NCBI GenBank assembly: GCA_934636435.1
Contig: CAKUAQ010000014.1
Location: 1 to 41,255 of the forward strand
Length of the DNA: 41,255 bases
Direction of reading: 5' to 3'
Source: an uncultured Eubacteriales bacterium
GTDB lineage: Bacteria > Bacillota > Clostridia > Oscillospirales > Acutalibacteraceae
Part shown: piece after piece, positions 17,979 to 26,771 of the stretch
Numbering within the stretch: position 1 is the first letter of the stretch
Layout: each line of letters opens with the position of its first letter
Notes under the pieces: generated by a model
The model's input: only the letters and a program-made list of their open reading frames with translations
The model's database searches: none
What the model was told of the DNA's origin: nothing
Made by a program: the position numbers and the translations under genes

Positions 17979-19493
17979 ATGGATCGTCACTACTTTATTG
18001 CGTCGGATAGGGCTACCACGGCAGCAATCCCCCGGACGGGTCGGTCCGACCCGTCTGCGGGGGAGCGGCGGCAGCGGATCCTCGATTATCCGGATACCAA
18101 GCCCACCGGCGGCACGGTCTACTACATTTCTCCTGCCGGAGACGATGCCAATGCCGGCGACAGCCCGGCGCAGGCGTGGCGCACACTGGGCGGCTATGAG
18201 GCGCATCTGGCGCAGGTGCAGGCGGGGGATAGTCTGCTGTTTGAGCGGGGCGGCATATACCGGGGGCACGTATCCCTGCGCACCGGCGTGTTTTACGGGG
18301 CGTACGGGCAGGGGGAAAAGCCCCGCATTTACGGCTCTCCCCGCAATTATAACGCCCCGGAGGATTGGCAGCCCACCGACCGCCCCGGTGTGTGGCGGTG
18401 TGCCGATACCTTTCCGCAGGATGTGGGCAGTATTTTCTTTGACGGCGGGCGACAGGTGGGGGTCAAAAAGCTGCATACCCTGGATGCGGTGCAGAGCGAC
18501 TACGACTTCTACCACGATCCCGCCGATGGCTCCCTGTACCTCTGCCTGGCGCAGTCTCCGGCGGCGCGCCATAGGGAGATCGAGCTGGGCGTGGCGATGT
18601 GCATTCTCTCCGTGGGAGGGGCGGTGCACGACATCGTGATGGAGAATCTGTGTGTTCAGTATTGCGGTGCTCACGCCATCGCTTTTTCCGATGGCGCCCA
18701 CGCCATCACGGTGCGGGGCTGCGTGGTCGCCTGGATCGGCGGCTGTTTGCAGAACCCCGGCGTGAACGATGTGCGGTTTGGCAACGGGATCCAGTTCTGG
18801 AATGCCTGCGCCGACATCTGCATCGAGGATTGCTGGGTGTATCAGATCTACGACGCCGGATTGACCCATCAGGGCGGCGGCGGACGGGTGGAAAACGTGA
18901 CCTATCGCCGGAATCTGGTGGAATACTGCGTCTATGCCTTTGAGCTGTTTCTGGGCGGCGATGAGGGGATGCACCATATCCGCTATGAGGATAACATTCT
19001 GCGCTTTTCCGGCTATGGCTGGGGCAAGCAACGCCCGGACCCGCAGGCGGAATCCCTTCTTTGCGCCTGGGGTGCGCCCTTCACGGCGGAGGATTTTGTG
19101 GTGCAGCGCAACACCTTTGACCAGAGCCGCCACTGGCTGGTGGTGAACTATCAGCAGGCGCCGACCCCCATTGTGTACCGGGAGAATATCTGGTATCAGA
19201 CGGCGGACCCGGCGGGCAAAGAGATGCTGGATTCTCTCTATGGGGAGAACCCCTGGTATAAGACCTCGGACGGCGTTTACCGGGGCGGAAAGAACCGGCA
19301 GGACGCTGCCGGTGGGGAGAATCCCTGCTATGACAAAGAGAATGCCGCTTATCGGGGCGGCGTGGCCCGCTGGCAGGGGGAGGCCGTTCTGACAGCGGAT
19401 TCGCAGGAGACCTTTGAGGAGCAGGTCCGAAAGCTGGATGCAGCTCCTCGTGCGATACAGTTTGGAACCGAATTTTCAGAAAAGGAGAGATGA
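17979..19493 (+). CDS. Right-handed beta-helix protein without signal peptide
   Basis: 504 residues. The block VYYISPAGDDANAGDS, followed by WRTL, GDSLLFERGGIYRG and FYGAYGQGEKPRIYGSP, is the hallmark entry of parallel beta-helix proteins related to polysaccharide lyases and some glycosidases. Beta-helix rungs follow (IVMENLCVQYCGAHAIAFSD, ITVRGCVVAWIGGC, ICIEDCWVYQIYDAGLTHQGG). The N-terminus is hydrophilic and has no signal peptide, so it looks cytoplasmic. It is clearly homologous along its length to the next gene, a lipoprotein. It starts 10 bases after the binding-protein stop, with AAGGAGAA upstream. An activity on imported oligosaccharides is inferred, not shown. Confidence 0.83.
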   Translation: MDRHYFIASDRATTAAIPRTGRSDPSAGERRQRILDYPDTKPTGGTVYYISPAGDDANAGDSPAQAWRTLGGYEAHLAQVQAGDSLLFERGGIYRGHVSLRTGVFYGAYGQGEKPRIYGSPRNYNAPEDWQPTDRPGVWRCADTFPQDVGSIFFDGGRQVGVKKLHTLDAVQSDYDFYHDPADGSLYLCLAQSPAARHREIELGVAMCILSVGGAVHDIVMENLCVQYCGAHAIAFSDGAHAITVRGCVVAWIGGCLQNPGVNDVRFGNGIQFWNACADICIEDCWVYQIYDAGLTHQGGGGRVENVTYRRNLVEYCVYAFELFLGGDEGMHHIRYEDNILRFSGYGWGKQRPDPQAESLLCAWGAPFTAEDFVVQRNTFDQSRHWLVVNYQQAPTPIVYRENIWYQTADPAGKEMLDSLYGENPWYKTSDGVYRGGKNRQDAAGGENPCYDKENAAYRGGVARWQGEAVLTADSQETFEEQVRKLDAAPRAIQFGTEFSEKER

Positions 19494-19496
19494 AGA

Positions 19497-21161
19497 ATGC
19501 GAAAACTGGTTGCCCTGTTGTTGGCGGCGCTGCTGCTGTTGACCGTGACCGCGTGCGGAAATCAGTCGTCCGGCGACAACAAGAAACCGAAACCCACGAA
19601 ACCCACCAAGCCCTCCACCTCGGATGTCAGTGATCCGTCGGAGCCGGACAGCGACCCGGACAGTGATGCAAACGGCTATCCCGACGGTAAAACCGACGGT
19701 GACGGCGACACGGACGAGAAACCGGACGACGGCGGCTTCGACATTGATGGCGGAGACGATGAGGATTTCATTATCCCCGTGGCGGATACCAACGATTCCA
19801 TTCCCGGCGGCAACACCGCGGAACGGCTGAATCCCCAAAAGGGCGGCGCCGATGCGAAGGCGGCCGCTCTGCGGGATAAGATCACCGGTGCGGCGGATAC
19901 GCTGAAGTCGACCGGCAAGGTCTGGTACATCTCCCGCAAGGGTAATGACGCCAATTCCGGCAAGTCGGCGGCGCAGCCCTGGTATTCCATCAGCGGCTAT
20001 AATGCCAACCGTTCGGAGATCAAGCCCGGCGACACGGTGTTGTTTGAGCGGGGCGGCGTGTATCGGGGCACGGTGCGGCTGGTGGATGGGGTGAGCTACG
20101 GCGCCTACGGCTCCGGCCCCAAGCCGGCCATCTACGGTTCCCCCAACAACTTTGCCTCTAAGGATTTCTGGGAGACCACCGAGACGAAGAATGTCTGGAA
20201 GTGCAACGAACCCATTTCCGGCGACGTGGGCAATATCATCTTTGACCACGGCCGCGCGGTGGGCATCCGCGTATTTACCGCGGCGGATAAGCTGAGCGCC
20301 AATCTCCAGTATTATTACAGTCAGGATGATGCAGCCGTGTATCTTTATCTGGAGAAGCATCCGGCTGAGGTGTTCTATGATATCGAGTTTGGCGTGGCGG
20401 GTAACCTCATGCAGAGCAACGTAAATCCCCACGATATCACCATCGACAATCTGGCGCTCAAATACGGCGGCACCCACGCCATCCGCTTTGAGGAGGGCGC
20501 GAAGAATATCAAGGTTACCAACTGTGAGATCGGTTGGGTGGGCGGCTGCGTCCATTTCTACGACGCGGCCGGGAATCCCACCCGGCTGGGCAACGGCGTG
20601 GAGCTGTGGAACGAGTGCGACAATGTGCTGGTGGAAAACAACTGGATCTATCAGATGTACGATACCGGCGTCACCAATCAGGGCGGCATGACCGCCGATG
20701 GCTATACCCAGTCCAACATCACCTATCGGGGCAATCTTATTGAATATTGCACCATGAGCGTGGAGTTGTGGACCGGCGGCCAGGAGCGGGACACCATGAA
20801 GAATGTGACGGTGGAGAACAACATTCTGCGGTTTGCCGGCTACGGCTGGGGCATGGTGCGGACGAATCATAAATCCACCAGCCACATCTGGTCGTCGACC
20901 GGCGACCGTACCTATACGGCGATCAACTGCACGGTGCGCAACAACATTTTTGACCGCAGCTGGAAGGCTCTGCTGATCCAGAGCGGCGTGGCGCAGCCGA
21001 ATTTTGTGTATACCGGCAACAGCTACTATCAGAAGAACGATTCCGAAACCATCGTGATCTACTGGCAGGGGGATGATCGTCTTTCCGGCGAAACCCAGGA
21101 GAAGATGGAGGAATCCGTCCGCAGGGTGGATGCACAGGCAAAGACAATTCAGCTGCTCTGA
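19497..21161 (+). CDS. Right-handed beta-helix lipoprotein
   Basis: 554 residues. The lipobox LLLTVTAC is followed by a long Lys/Pro then Asp/Gly-rich linker (about residues 25-90). The rest repeats the plan of the previous gene: WYISRKGNDANSGKS, GDTVLFERGGVYRG, YGAYGSGPKPAIYGSPNNF, then rungs with ITIDNLALKYGGTHAIRFEE, NCEIGWVGGCVHFYD and WIYQMYDTGVTNQGG. Many small residues are shared with 17979-19493, so the two arose by duplication but now differ in location. It begins three bases after the previous stop, with AAAGGAGAG upstream. Likely a surface glycan-binding or -cleaving protein; no catalytic residues can be assigned with confidence. Confidence 0.83.
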   Translation: MRKLVALLLAALLLLTVTACGNQSSGDNKKPKPTKPTKPSTSDVSDPSEPDSDPDSDANGYPDGKTDGDGDTDEKPDDGGFDIDGGDDEDFIIPVADTNDSIPGGNTAERLNPQKGGADAKAAALRDKITGAADTLKSTGKVWYISRKGNDANSGKSAAQPWYSISGYNANRSEIKPGDTVLFERGGVYRGTVRLVDGVSYGAYGSGPKPAIYGSPNNFASKDFWETTETKNVWKCNEPISGDVGNIIFDHGRAVGIRVFTAADKLSANLQYYYSQDDAAVYLYLEKHPAEVFYDIEFGVAGNLMQSNVNPHDITIDNLALKYGGTHAIRFEEGAKNIKVTNCEIGWVGGCVHFYDAAGNPTRLGNGVELWNECDNVLVENNWIYQMYDTGVTNQGGMTADGYTQSNITYRGNLIEYCTMSVELWTGGQERDTMKNVTVENNILRFAGYGWGMVRTNHKSTSHIWSSTGDRTYTAINCTVRNNIFDRSWKALLIQSGVAQPNFVYTGNSYYQKNDSETIVIYWQGDDRLSGETQEKMEESVRRVDAQAKTIQLL

Positions 21162-21204
21162 CGCAGCGGAGTGAAAGCCAATTGATATAAGGAGGTTGCC
21201 AACC

Positions 21205-23256
21205 ATGTCTGTTTGGACTTATGCAAAGCGCATTTCCAAAAGCACCCTGGCAATTCTGGTCTCTGTGTGCGCGCTGCTCCTGCTGTGCCCGGTGTCGCCG
21301 CTTCCGGCGGCGGCCGCAGCGGATGCCGATCCGCAGTATATGCTGAGGATGACCAACGGCGGTGCCGGGATCACCTATCGGCTGAATGTGGGGACGGATA
21401 TTCCGGAAGGCACATACATATTCGCTTTTGAGTATTTCTGCGACCCGGATGCGGCGGCGGTCAATGCGGATGCACGCTTTTTCGGCGGCGGGTATAGCCG
21501 GCTCAGAACCGCGAAGCTGCTCCCGGGACGGAATACAATGCGTCTGGAATATACCTATGCGGCAGCGGACGGTCAGATAGCCCCCGGCGTGCTGATGCCC
21601 GGCGTGAACGGAGCCGTCGGCGATCCGGATATTTATCTGTGGAATTTCAGTCTCACGGTCAAAGACGGCGACGGCACCAACTATTTGACAAACTTTGAAA
21701 ACCGGAAGTTTAACGGCTGGCGTCCGGGGGATCAGCCCGATGCCGATGCCGCAGCCAACGGGCAGTTCACCATCCTGGACTATGACGGCACATTGGTGGA
21801 CCCCTTTGCCGACAAGCAGTATATGCTGAAAGTGGACAGCAGCGTGGGCACGACCGGATTTGGCAAACGGTTTGTGCTTGGCTCGGATGTGCCGGCGGGA
21901 ACGAACACCTATGTGTTTTCTTTCGAATACTATATTGATCCGGCTTCCACCGGGCTGATGTTCGGGCGGTATTATAACGGTTCCTATGGTTGTATCGACC
22001 ACAACAATCTGTACGCCAGCGGGTTGCATACCTTTTCCAAGGAGTATACCATTGATTCCTCTCTCGGAGCGTTTATTGTCGGCTTAGAGCTGCGGGATTC
22101 TGCTCCGGTGTACGGATATTTCTGGAATTTCAGCCTGACGGTCAAAGATGGCGACGGCACCAATTACCTTACCAATTTTGAAAATCGGCGGTTCGGCGAT
22201 TGGGATCAGGACAATTTCAGCAAAAACATCAAGGACAACGGACGATATACGGTCGTGGAGTTCGATGAGATTCTTGTCGGTTTGGATGACGGCAAGACCT
22301 ATATGCTGAAGATGGATCTGGATAAAGCGGTCAGCAGCGGGCAGCGTTGGTCGGCGCTGAATGTGTCGGACTATGCCGGCACCGATCTGACAGCGGCGGA
22401 AATTCCGGGCACGTACACATTTTCCTATGACTATTTCGTGCAGTATAGTCAGGGCGATAAGGGAATTCAAAATCGTATCTATGTCGGCGGCAGCGACTCC
22501 GCCAATATCGTGACCTACGGAACGCTGGAGGCGGGGCGCGGGACATTCACCAAGACCTTCACCGTCACGGAGGAAAACCCCACCTTTTCGCTGCAGCTGA
22601 TGGCGGCGGAGAGCAAGGGCGGCGTGGCGTACTTCTGGAATCTGAGGCTGACCAGAGAGGGCAGCAACGATAACCGTCTGGTGAATAAAAGTCTGCGGAA
22701 GGGAACGCTCAAGGGCTGGCGGTATGTGAACCAGTATGGATACATTGACGATACGGCCACCGAAAAAGAGTATTTCTCCGTGGAGGAATACGACAACGCC
22801 CGCACGACCCTCTATGGACTGGGCACCTCGGTGCGTGCAGGCAACGAGCCCGGTCTGCGGTTCGGGTTTACGATTGCCAATCAGGGCATCGACTATGCCG
22901 ATCCGCTGAATGAGAGCGGGACCCGCACGAACTATGCCGGCGATCTGTCGCAGGCCACCGTTCTGGTGGACGGCACGGCGCACCGGGTGCTGGATATGGG
23001 CGTGCTGGTATCCATAGAGGAGCAGGCGGTACTGGACCGCACCGCTGTGGCAGTGAAGGCGAAGAAACTCTTTGCCGTGCAAAACGGCGTGGCCACCTTT
23101 ACGGCGGTGATCGTGGATATCCCGGAGAACCGTCTGGACACAACGATCTATGCCTGCTCGTTCGTAGAGTATGAGACGGAGGAGGGCTCCGCCTTCCTGT
23201 ATGGCGCGGTGCTGTCCGATTCCTACAATGGGGCATTGGCCAGAGCGACGGCATAA
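21205..23256 (+). CDS. Secreted protein with three carbohydrate-binding-like repeats
   Basis: 683 residues. A signal peptide ends in the PLPAAAAADA region. Three repeats of about 160 residues follow, each starting with a YMLK/YMLR strand and closing with WNFSLTVKDGDGTNYLTNFENR or a related strand (WNLRLTREGSNDNRLVNKSL). The all-beta look with aromatic residues suggests a carbohydrate-binding module of CBM4/22-like jelly-roll type, but no named family is claimed. The last 160 residues (from about GLGTSVRAGNEPGLRFGFTI) are a different domain seen in surface proteins of gut Clostridia. No membrane anchor is visible. AAGGAGG lies nine bases before the ATG; a TTG three codons upstream overlaps the site. 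Its paralogue follows immediately. Confidence 0.78.
   Translation: MSVWTYAKRISKSTLAILVSVCALLLLCPVSPLPAAAAADADPQYMLRMTNGGAGITYRLNVGTDIPEGTYIFAFEYFCDPDAAAVNADARFFGGGYSRLRTAKLLPGRNTMRLEYTYAAADGQIAPGVLMPGVNGAVGDPDIYLWNFSLTVKDGDGTNYLTNFENRKFNGWRPGDQPDADAAANGQFTILDYDGTLVDPFADKQYMLKVDSSVGTTGFGKRFVLGSDVPAGTNTYVFSFEYYIDPASTGLMFGRYYNGSYGCIDHNNLYASGLHTFSKEYTIDSSLGAFIVGLELRDSAPVYGYFWNFSLTVKDGDGTNYLTNFENRRFGDWDQDNFSKNIKDNGRYTVVEFDEILVGLDDGKTYMLKMDLDKAVSSGQRWSALNVSDYAGTDLTAAEIPGTYTFSYDYFVQYSQGDKGIQNRIYVGGSDSANIVTYGTLEAGRGTFTKTFTVTEENPTFSLQLMAAESKGGVAYFWNLRLTREGSNDNRLVNKSLRKGTLKGWRYVNQYGYIDDTATEKEYFSVEEYDNARTTLYGLGTSVRAGNEPGLRFGFTIANQGIDYADPLNESGTRTNYAGDLSQATVLVDGTAHRVLDMGVLVSIEEQAVLDRTAVAVKAKKLFAVQNGVATFTAVIVDIPENRLDTTIYACSFVEYETEEGSAFLYGAVLSDSYNGALARATA
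21337..22719 (+). repeat. Three tandem protein-coding repeats
   Basis: Repeat units begin at 21337, 21820 and 22300 (spacing about 480 bases). Units 1 and 2 share the end motif AVTVKDGDGTNYLTN-like almost unchanged in the protein. Each unit is one probable jelly-roll domain. Confidence 0.7.
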
Positions 23257-23309
23257 GCGCCGCGCGGTGTCCGTAAATGAGAACTGAGATGAAAGAGAGG
23301 TTGATATGC

Positions 23310-26300
23310 ATGACCATGGCCAGTAGGACGAAACGAGTTGTGCTTGCAGCGCTGGCTTTTCTGTGCTGTTTCTGCACGGTTCTGCTGCTGCTTCCGGCGT
23401 CGCTGCTTCCGGCGTCAGCCGACACCAACCCGCAATATATGCTGAAGGTGGACGGCAGCAAGGGGCCCGACTGGGCTTCGCTGGTGGATACGGAGATCGC
23501 GGGCGGCGATAATGCGACGATCCCTGCCGGAACCTATATATTTTCTTTCGACTATTATACGAAAGAGGAAGGCAAGCTGGAGGGAACGGTTTTCTTCATT
23601 GACGCCAGAAAAATGGTTTCCAAGGGTCTGGCAGCCGGTCGGCACCGGTATTTTGCCGAGGTTGAACTGAATTCCGATGTTTTGGGTAGCTTTCCCATGT
23701 GTCATTTCGGCATTGATAAAGGCACATCTGTCGATATTGGGTATATGTGGAATTTTAAGCTGGAGCTGAAGGATGGCGACGGCAAAAACTATCTGAAGAA
23801 TCCGAATTTTGAAACCGGTACGCTGAAAGGCTGGCGGTACGGGTTCCAGGATTGCGCTGCGGATGCCACAACAACGGCAGACGGTATGTTCTCCGTGGTT
23901 CCCTTTGATGAGAGCCTGGTGACGGAAAAGTATATGCTGAAGGTAGACGGCACCCAAAAAGCGGCAAACTATATCTCGATGATTGATTTCCTTAATCCGG
24001 CACCGGCGGGAACCTATGAGTTTTCGTTTGAGTATTATATTGCTCCCGGCGGCGGAGGAATTGAGGGCTGGATTCTGAAAAACTGGAACGACAAAGGACA
24101 GGGAGCCGGTGCCGGATTAAACGAGGGAAGAGGTTCGTTTCATAAGGAGCTGGCGTTTTCCGGCAGCGAAGTCCTCTGCGCCGGTATTGATCTGGGCACC
24201 TGTAACGGCTTAGGGTACTTCTGGGATTTCAAGCTGACCTTAAAGGGCGGCGACGGAACCAATCTGCTGAAAAACCCGAATTTTGAAAACGGCAGTCTGA
24301 AGTACTGGGCATACGGCTTGGATAAGCACGAGGAGGACACTACCGTAAAAGGGGCGTGCTCCACGGTACTGTATGACGAAAGCCTATTCAATGACGACGA
24401 CGGCAAGGACTATATGCTGAAGCTGGATAGCAGTCTGGAGCCGGAATTTACCTCGGCGTTCCCGAACCGTACCTTTATTGATTTTATTCAGGGGGCGGCG
24501 GCAGGCACCTATCAGTTCTCCTTCGATTATTACCTGACCGAAGGAGCCGGCGGTGTCAAGGGCGCTTTGTTTACCGACTGGAACAACCCGCAGCAGGCGG
24601 TTGCTCTGAATACCGGCTCCGGCTCGTATGCGGGCGAGGTGACCTACGGCGAGGGAGCCACGGTGGCAGTTGGCTTGGATCTGACGAATTTCTCCGGTGT
24701 GGCGTATATGTGGAATTTTCAGTTGACCCTTAAGAATGGCGATGGGACGAATTTGCTGAAAAATCCCGGTTTCAAAAACAAAACGCTGGGCGGATGGGCG
24801 TACGATATGGGAGCGCGTCTTACCACCGAGGAGCAAAAGGGCTATTGCTCGGCGGTTCTGTATGACGAAAAGCTGATCGGTTTGGATGACGGTAAGATCT
24901 ATATGATGCGCCTCGACGGCAGCAAAAAGATTGATAACGGTCATTCCATCACCGATACGGAAATCGCCGGCGGCGATAATGCCACGGTGCCTAACGGCAC
25001 CTATGTGTTCTCGTTCGATTATTATATTGCTCCGGAAAACGGGAAAATGCTGGCGCGTATCTATGCACAGAACGCTTCCCCGCTGCAAACGGCTGTTTGC
25101 GAAAAGGGGCGCGGCTCTGTATCGCTGGAGCAGGAGTTCAATGCAGAAAACACCATGTTCCATGTGGGTATTGAGCTGTTTGAATGTACCGGCGTGGCGT
25201 ATGCTTACAACTTCAAGCTGACGCTCAAAGGGGATGCCACCGGCACCAATTATTTGAAAAATCCGGCTATGAAGCTGGGAAAACTGAACGGCTGGAATCC
25301 CTGCTTCAACGGTAACCCCACCGAGGCTATGGCGGCTCCCTTCTCGGCAATCGAATATGACCGCAGCCTGTTCTATTCCGGTGAGCCGAGCGACGGCAAG
25401 GACTATATGCTCAAGATCGATGCCACCTCGGCGGATACCATCTGGCAGGCGCTGGCACAGGAGGTGACTGTGCCCGAGGACGGTACCTATGTGTATACCT
25501 TTGATTATTTCCGTTCCATGGATAGTACCGGTCTGATTTTGGCGCGCGGCTTCTTCGGTGCGGAGTATCCGTTCCAGGGCGGTCTGGAGAAGGGCAAAAA
25601 CAGCTATCGCGCGGAGGCAACATTCCGTGCCGGCGATACATTCAAGGTCGGATTCGACCGCCAGGATGGCTACGGTACCGTGTATGTATGGAATATCAAG
25701 CTGGCAAAGAAGGATGGCAGCGGCAAAAACCTTCTGCTGAATCCCGAGCTGAAGAACGGAAAGCTGAACTATTGGGGTGCGGACGGGCAAACCTCCAGCG
25801 GCTGCTATTCCACACTGGAGTACAATCCGGCGCTGTTCAATGCAGAGGATCCCGATGACGGCAAGACCTATATGATCAAGACCCCCGGTGCGGGTAACGT
25901 GCTGAAAGCGGACGATTATGTAGAGGGAACCGGCAACTGGATCTACTTCGGGCAGGCGTTCCGGGTGAAGATGGGGGATGTCTACACCTTCTCCTACAAC
26001 TATTATACCGAGCGCACCACCACGGCGCTGGCGCGTATCAGCCCGCTGACGAGGATGGATCAGCCGGTGGTGCAGACCCTCATGGCGCACTATATAGAGG
26101 GTAAGATGGTCGTCACCTTCCGGGTGGGCGAGCAGCAGGGTCACGGCACCTATATGGGCGAAATGACCGAGGAGCAGAAGCAGCAGGCGCTGTATGATGA
26201 AGAAACCGATACGGTGTTTCTGTGGTTTGGGGTAACGCCCGGGTATTACGGCGATAGCTACCTGTGGAATTTGTCGCTGAAGAAACAGGGGTCGGATGTG

Positions 26301-26714
26301 AATCTGTTTGATAACGCCAACTTCCAGCGGGGTGGCGGTACCATGGCGGGCTGGTTCCTCAACGGCACCAATCCCGGTGCGGTGAAAAAGAAACTGAACT
26401 TTGAGGTTTCCGAGCTGGATCGGAGCATTTGGAAGGATAAGATCATTGAGGTGCCGGAGCAGGAGGAGCCCCGGGATCCCAATGTGAACTTCACCCTTGA
26501 GCGGGATAACAGCCAGTATGATGCCGACCACACGGTGAATCCCAATCCCCAGAACGGCAGCAACGGCGGCCGGAATAACGGCGGCAGCAGCGGTCAGGTG
26601 GGCACCGGAGAGCGGGCTCATACCGTCGCTTATGCAGCGGTCAGCGCCGTCAGTCTGGTGCTGGCGGCTGCGGCGGTGCTGTATCCCCGTCTGAAACGCA
26701 AAAAGCAACTGTAA
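23310..26714 (+). CDS. Large surface protein with six carbohydrate-binding-like repeats and sortase-like C-terminus
   Basis: 1134 residues. A signal peptide ends near LLPASADTN. Six repeats follow, each from a YMLK-type strand to a block such as YMWNFKLELKDGDGKNYLKN and then NPNFETGTLKGW. They are homologous to the three repeats of the previous gene. The C-terminus has a Gly/Asn-rich spacer, then QVGTGE, a hydrophobic stretch (VAYAAVSAVSLVLAAAAVLY) and a basic tail (RLKRKK). This is the layout of an LPXTG-type cell-wall sorting signal with a QVxTG variant, or at least a C-terminal membrane anchor. The start at 23310 has GAGAGG nine bases before it, matching the neighbour's layout; ATGs at 23277 and 23289 lack such sites. 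Likely role: holding glycans at the surface for the importers. Confidence 0.8.
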   Translation: MTMASRTKRVVLAALAFLCCFCTVLLLLPASLLPASADTNPQYMLKVDGSKGPDWASLVDTEIAGGDNATIPAGTYIFSFDYYTKEEGKLEGTVFFIDARKMVSKGLAAGRHRYFAEVELNSDVLGSFPMCHFGIDKGTSVDIGYMWNFKLELKDGDGKNYLKNPNFETGTLKGWRYGFQDCAADATTTADGMFSVVPFDESLVTEKYMLKVDGTQKAANYISMIDFLNPAPAGTYEFSFEYYIAPGGGGIEGWILKNWNDKGQGAGAGLNEGRGSFHKELAFSGSEVLCAGIDLGTCNGLGYFWDFKLTLKGGDGTNLLKNPNFENGSLKYWAYGLDKHEEDTTVKGACSTVLYDESLFNDDDGKDYMLKLDSSLEPEFTSAFPNRTFIDFIQGAAAGTYQFSFDYYLTEGAGGVKGALFTDWNNPQQAVALNTGSGSYAGEVTYGEGATVAVGLDLTNFSGVAYMWNFQLTLKNGDGTNLLKNPGFKNKTLGGWAYDMGARLTTEEQKGYCSAVLYDEKLIGLDDGKIYMMRLDGSKKIDNGHSITDTEIAGGDNATVPNGTYVFSFDYYIAPENGKMLARIYAQNASPLQTAVCEKGRGSVSLEQEFNAENTMFHVGIELFECTGVAYAYNFKLTLKGDATGTNYLKNPAMKLGKLNGWNPCFNGNPTEAMAAPFSAIEYDRSLFYSGEPSDGKDYMLKIDATSADTIWQALAQEVTVPEDGTYVYTFDYFRSMDSTGLILARGFFGAEYPFQGGLEKGKNSYRAEATFRAGDTFKVGFDRQDGYGTVYVWNIKLAKKDGSGKNLLLNPELKNGKLNYWGADGQTSSGCYSTLEYNPALFNAEDPDDGKTYMIKTPGAGNVLKADDYVEGTGNWIYFGQAFRVKMGDVYTFSYNYYTERTTTALARISPLTRMDQPVVQTLMAHYIEGKMVVTFRVGEQQGHGTYMGEMTEEQKQQALYDEETDTVFLWFGVTPGYYGDSYLWNLSLKKQGSDVNLFDNANFQRGGGTMAGWFLNGTNPGAVKKKLNFEVSELDRSIWKDKIIEVPEQEEPRDPNVNFTLERDNSQYDADHTVNPNPQNGSNGGRNNGGSSGQVGTGERAHTVAYAAVSAVSLVLAAAAVLYPRLKRKKQL
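23436..26354 (+). repeat. Six tandem protein-coding repeats
   Basis: Units begin at 23436, 23931, 24411, 24900, 25404 and 25869, a period of 465-504 bases. Each encodes YMLK/YMMR/YMIK at the start, a SFDYY-like strand in the middle and a NLLKNPxFxxGxLxxW-like end. The last unit is the most divergent and carries an insertion around 26040-26220. Confidence 0.75.
26595..26711 (+). other. Probable cell-wall sorting signal (QVGTG, membrane segment, basic tail)
   Basis: The last 39 residues of the six-repeat protein run from QVGTGE through about 22 hydrophobic residues to the basic tail LKRKKQL. QVPTG-type motifs are known substrates of some sortases. No sortase gene lies in this window. Confidence 0.5.
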
Positions 26715-26722
26715 CGGTCTGA

Positions 26723-26751
26723 TTCCGTCCGGGGGATCCCCCCGGACGGAA
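26723..26751 (+). other. Intercistronic 13-base-pair hairpin before the GH51 gene
   Basis: Arms 26723-26735 and 26739-26751 are perfect complements around a three-base loop. No T run follows on the plus strand, so it is not a standard terminator. It lies eight bases after the six-repeat gene and about 20 bases before the GH51 start. It may protect or process the mRNA and set the level of GH51 apart from the upstream genes. Confidence 0.65.
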
Positions 26752-26771
26752 AGAGCAAAAGGAGAAATTTG

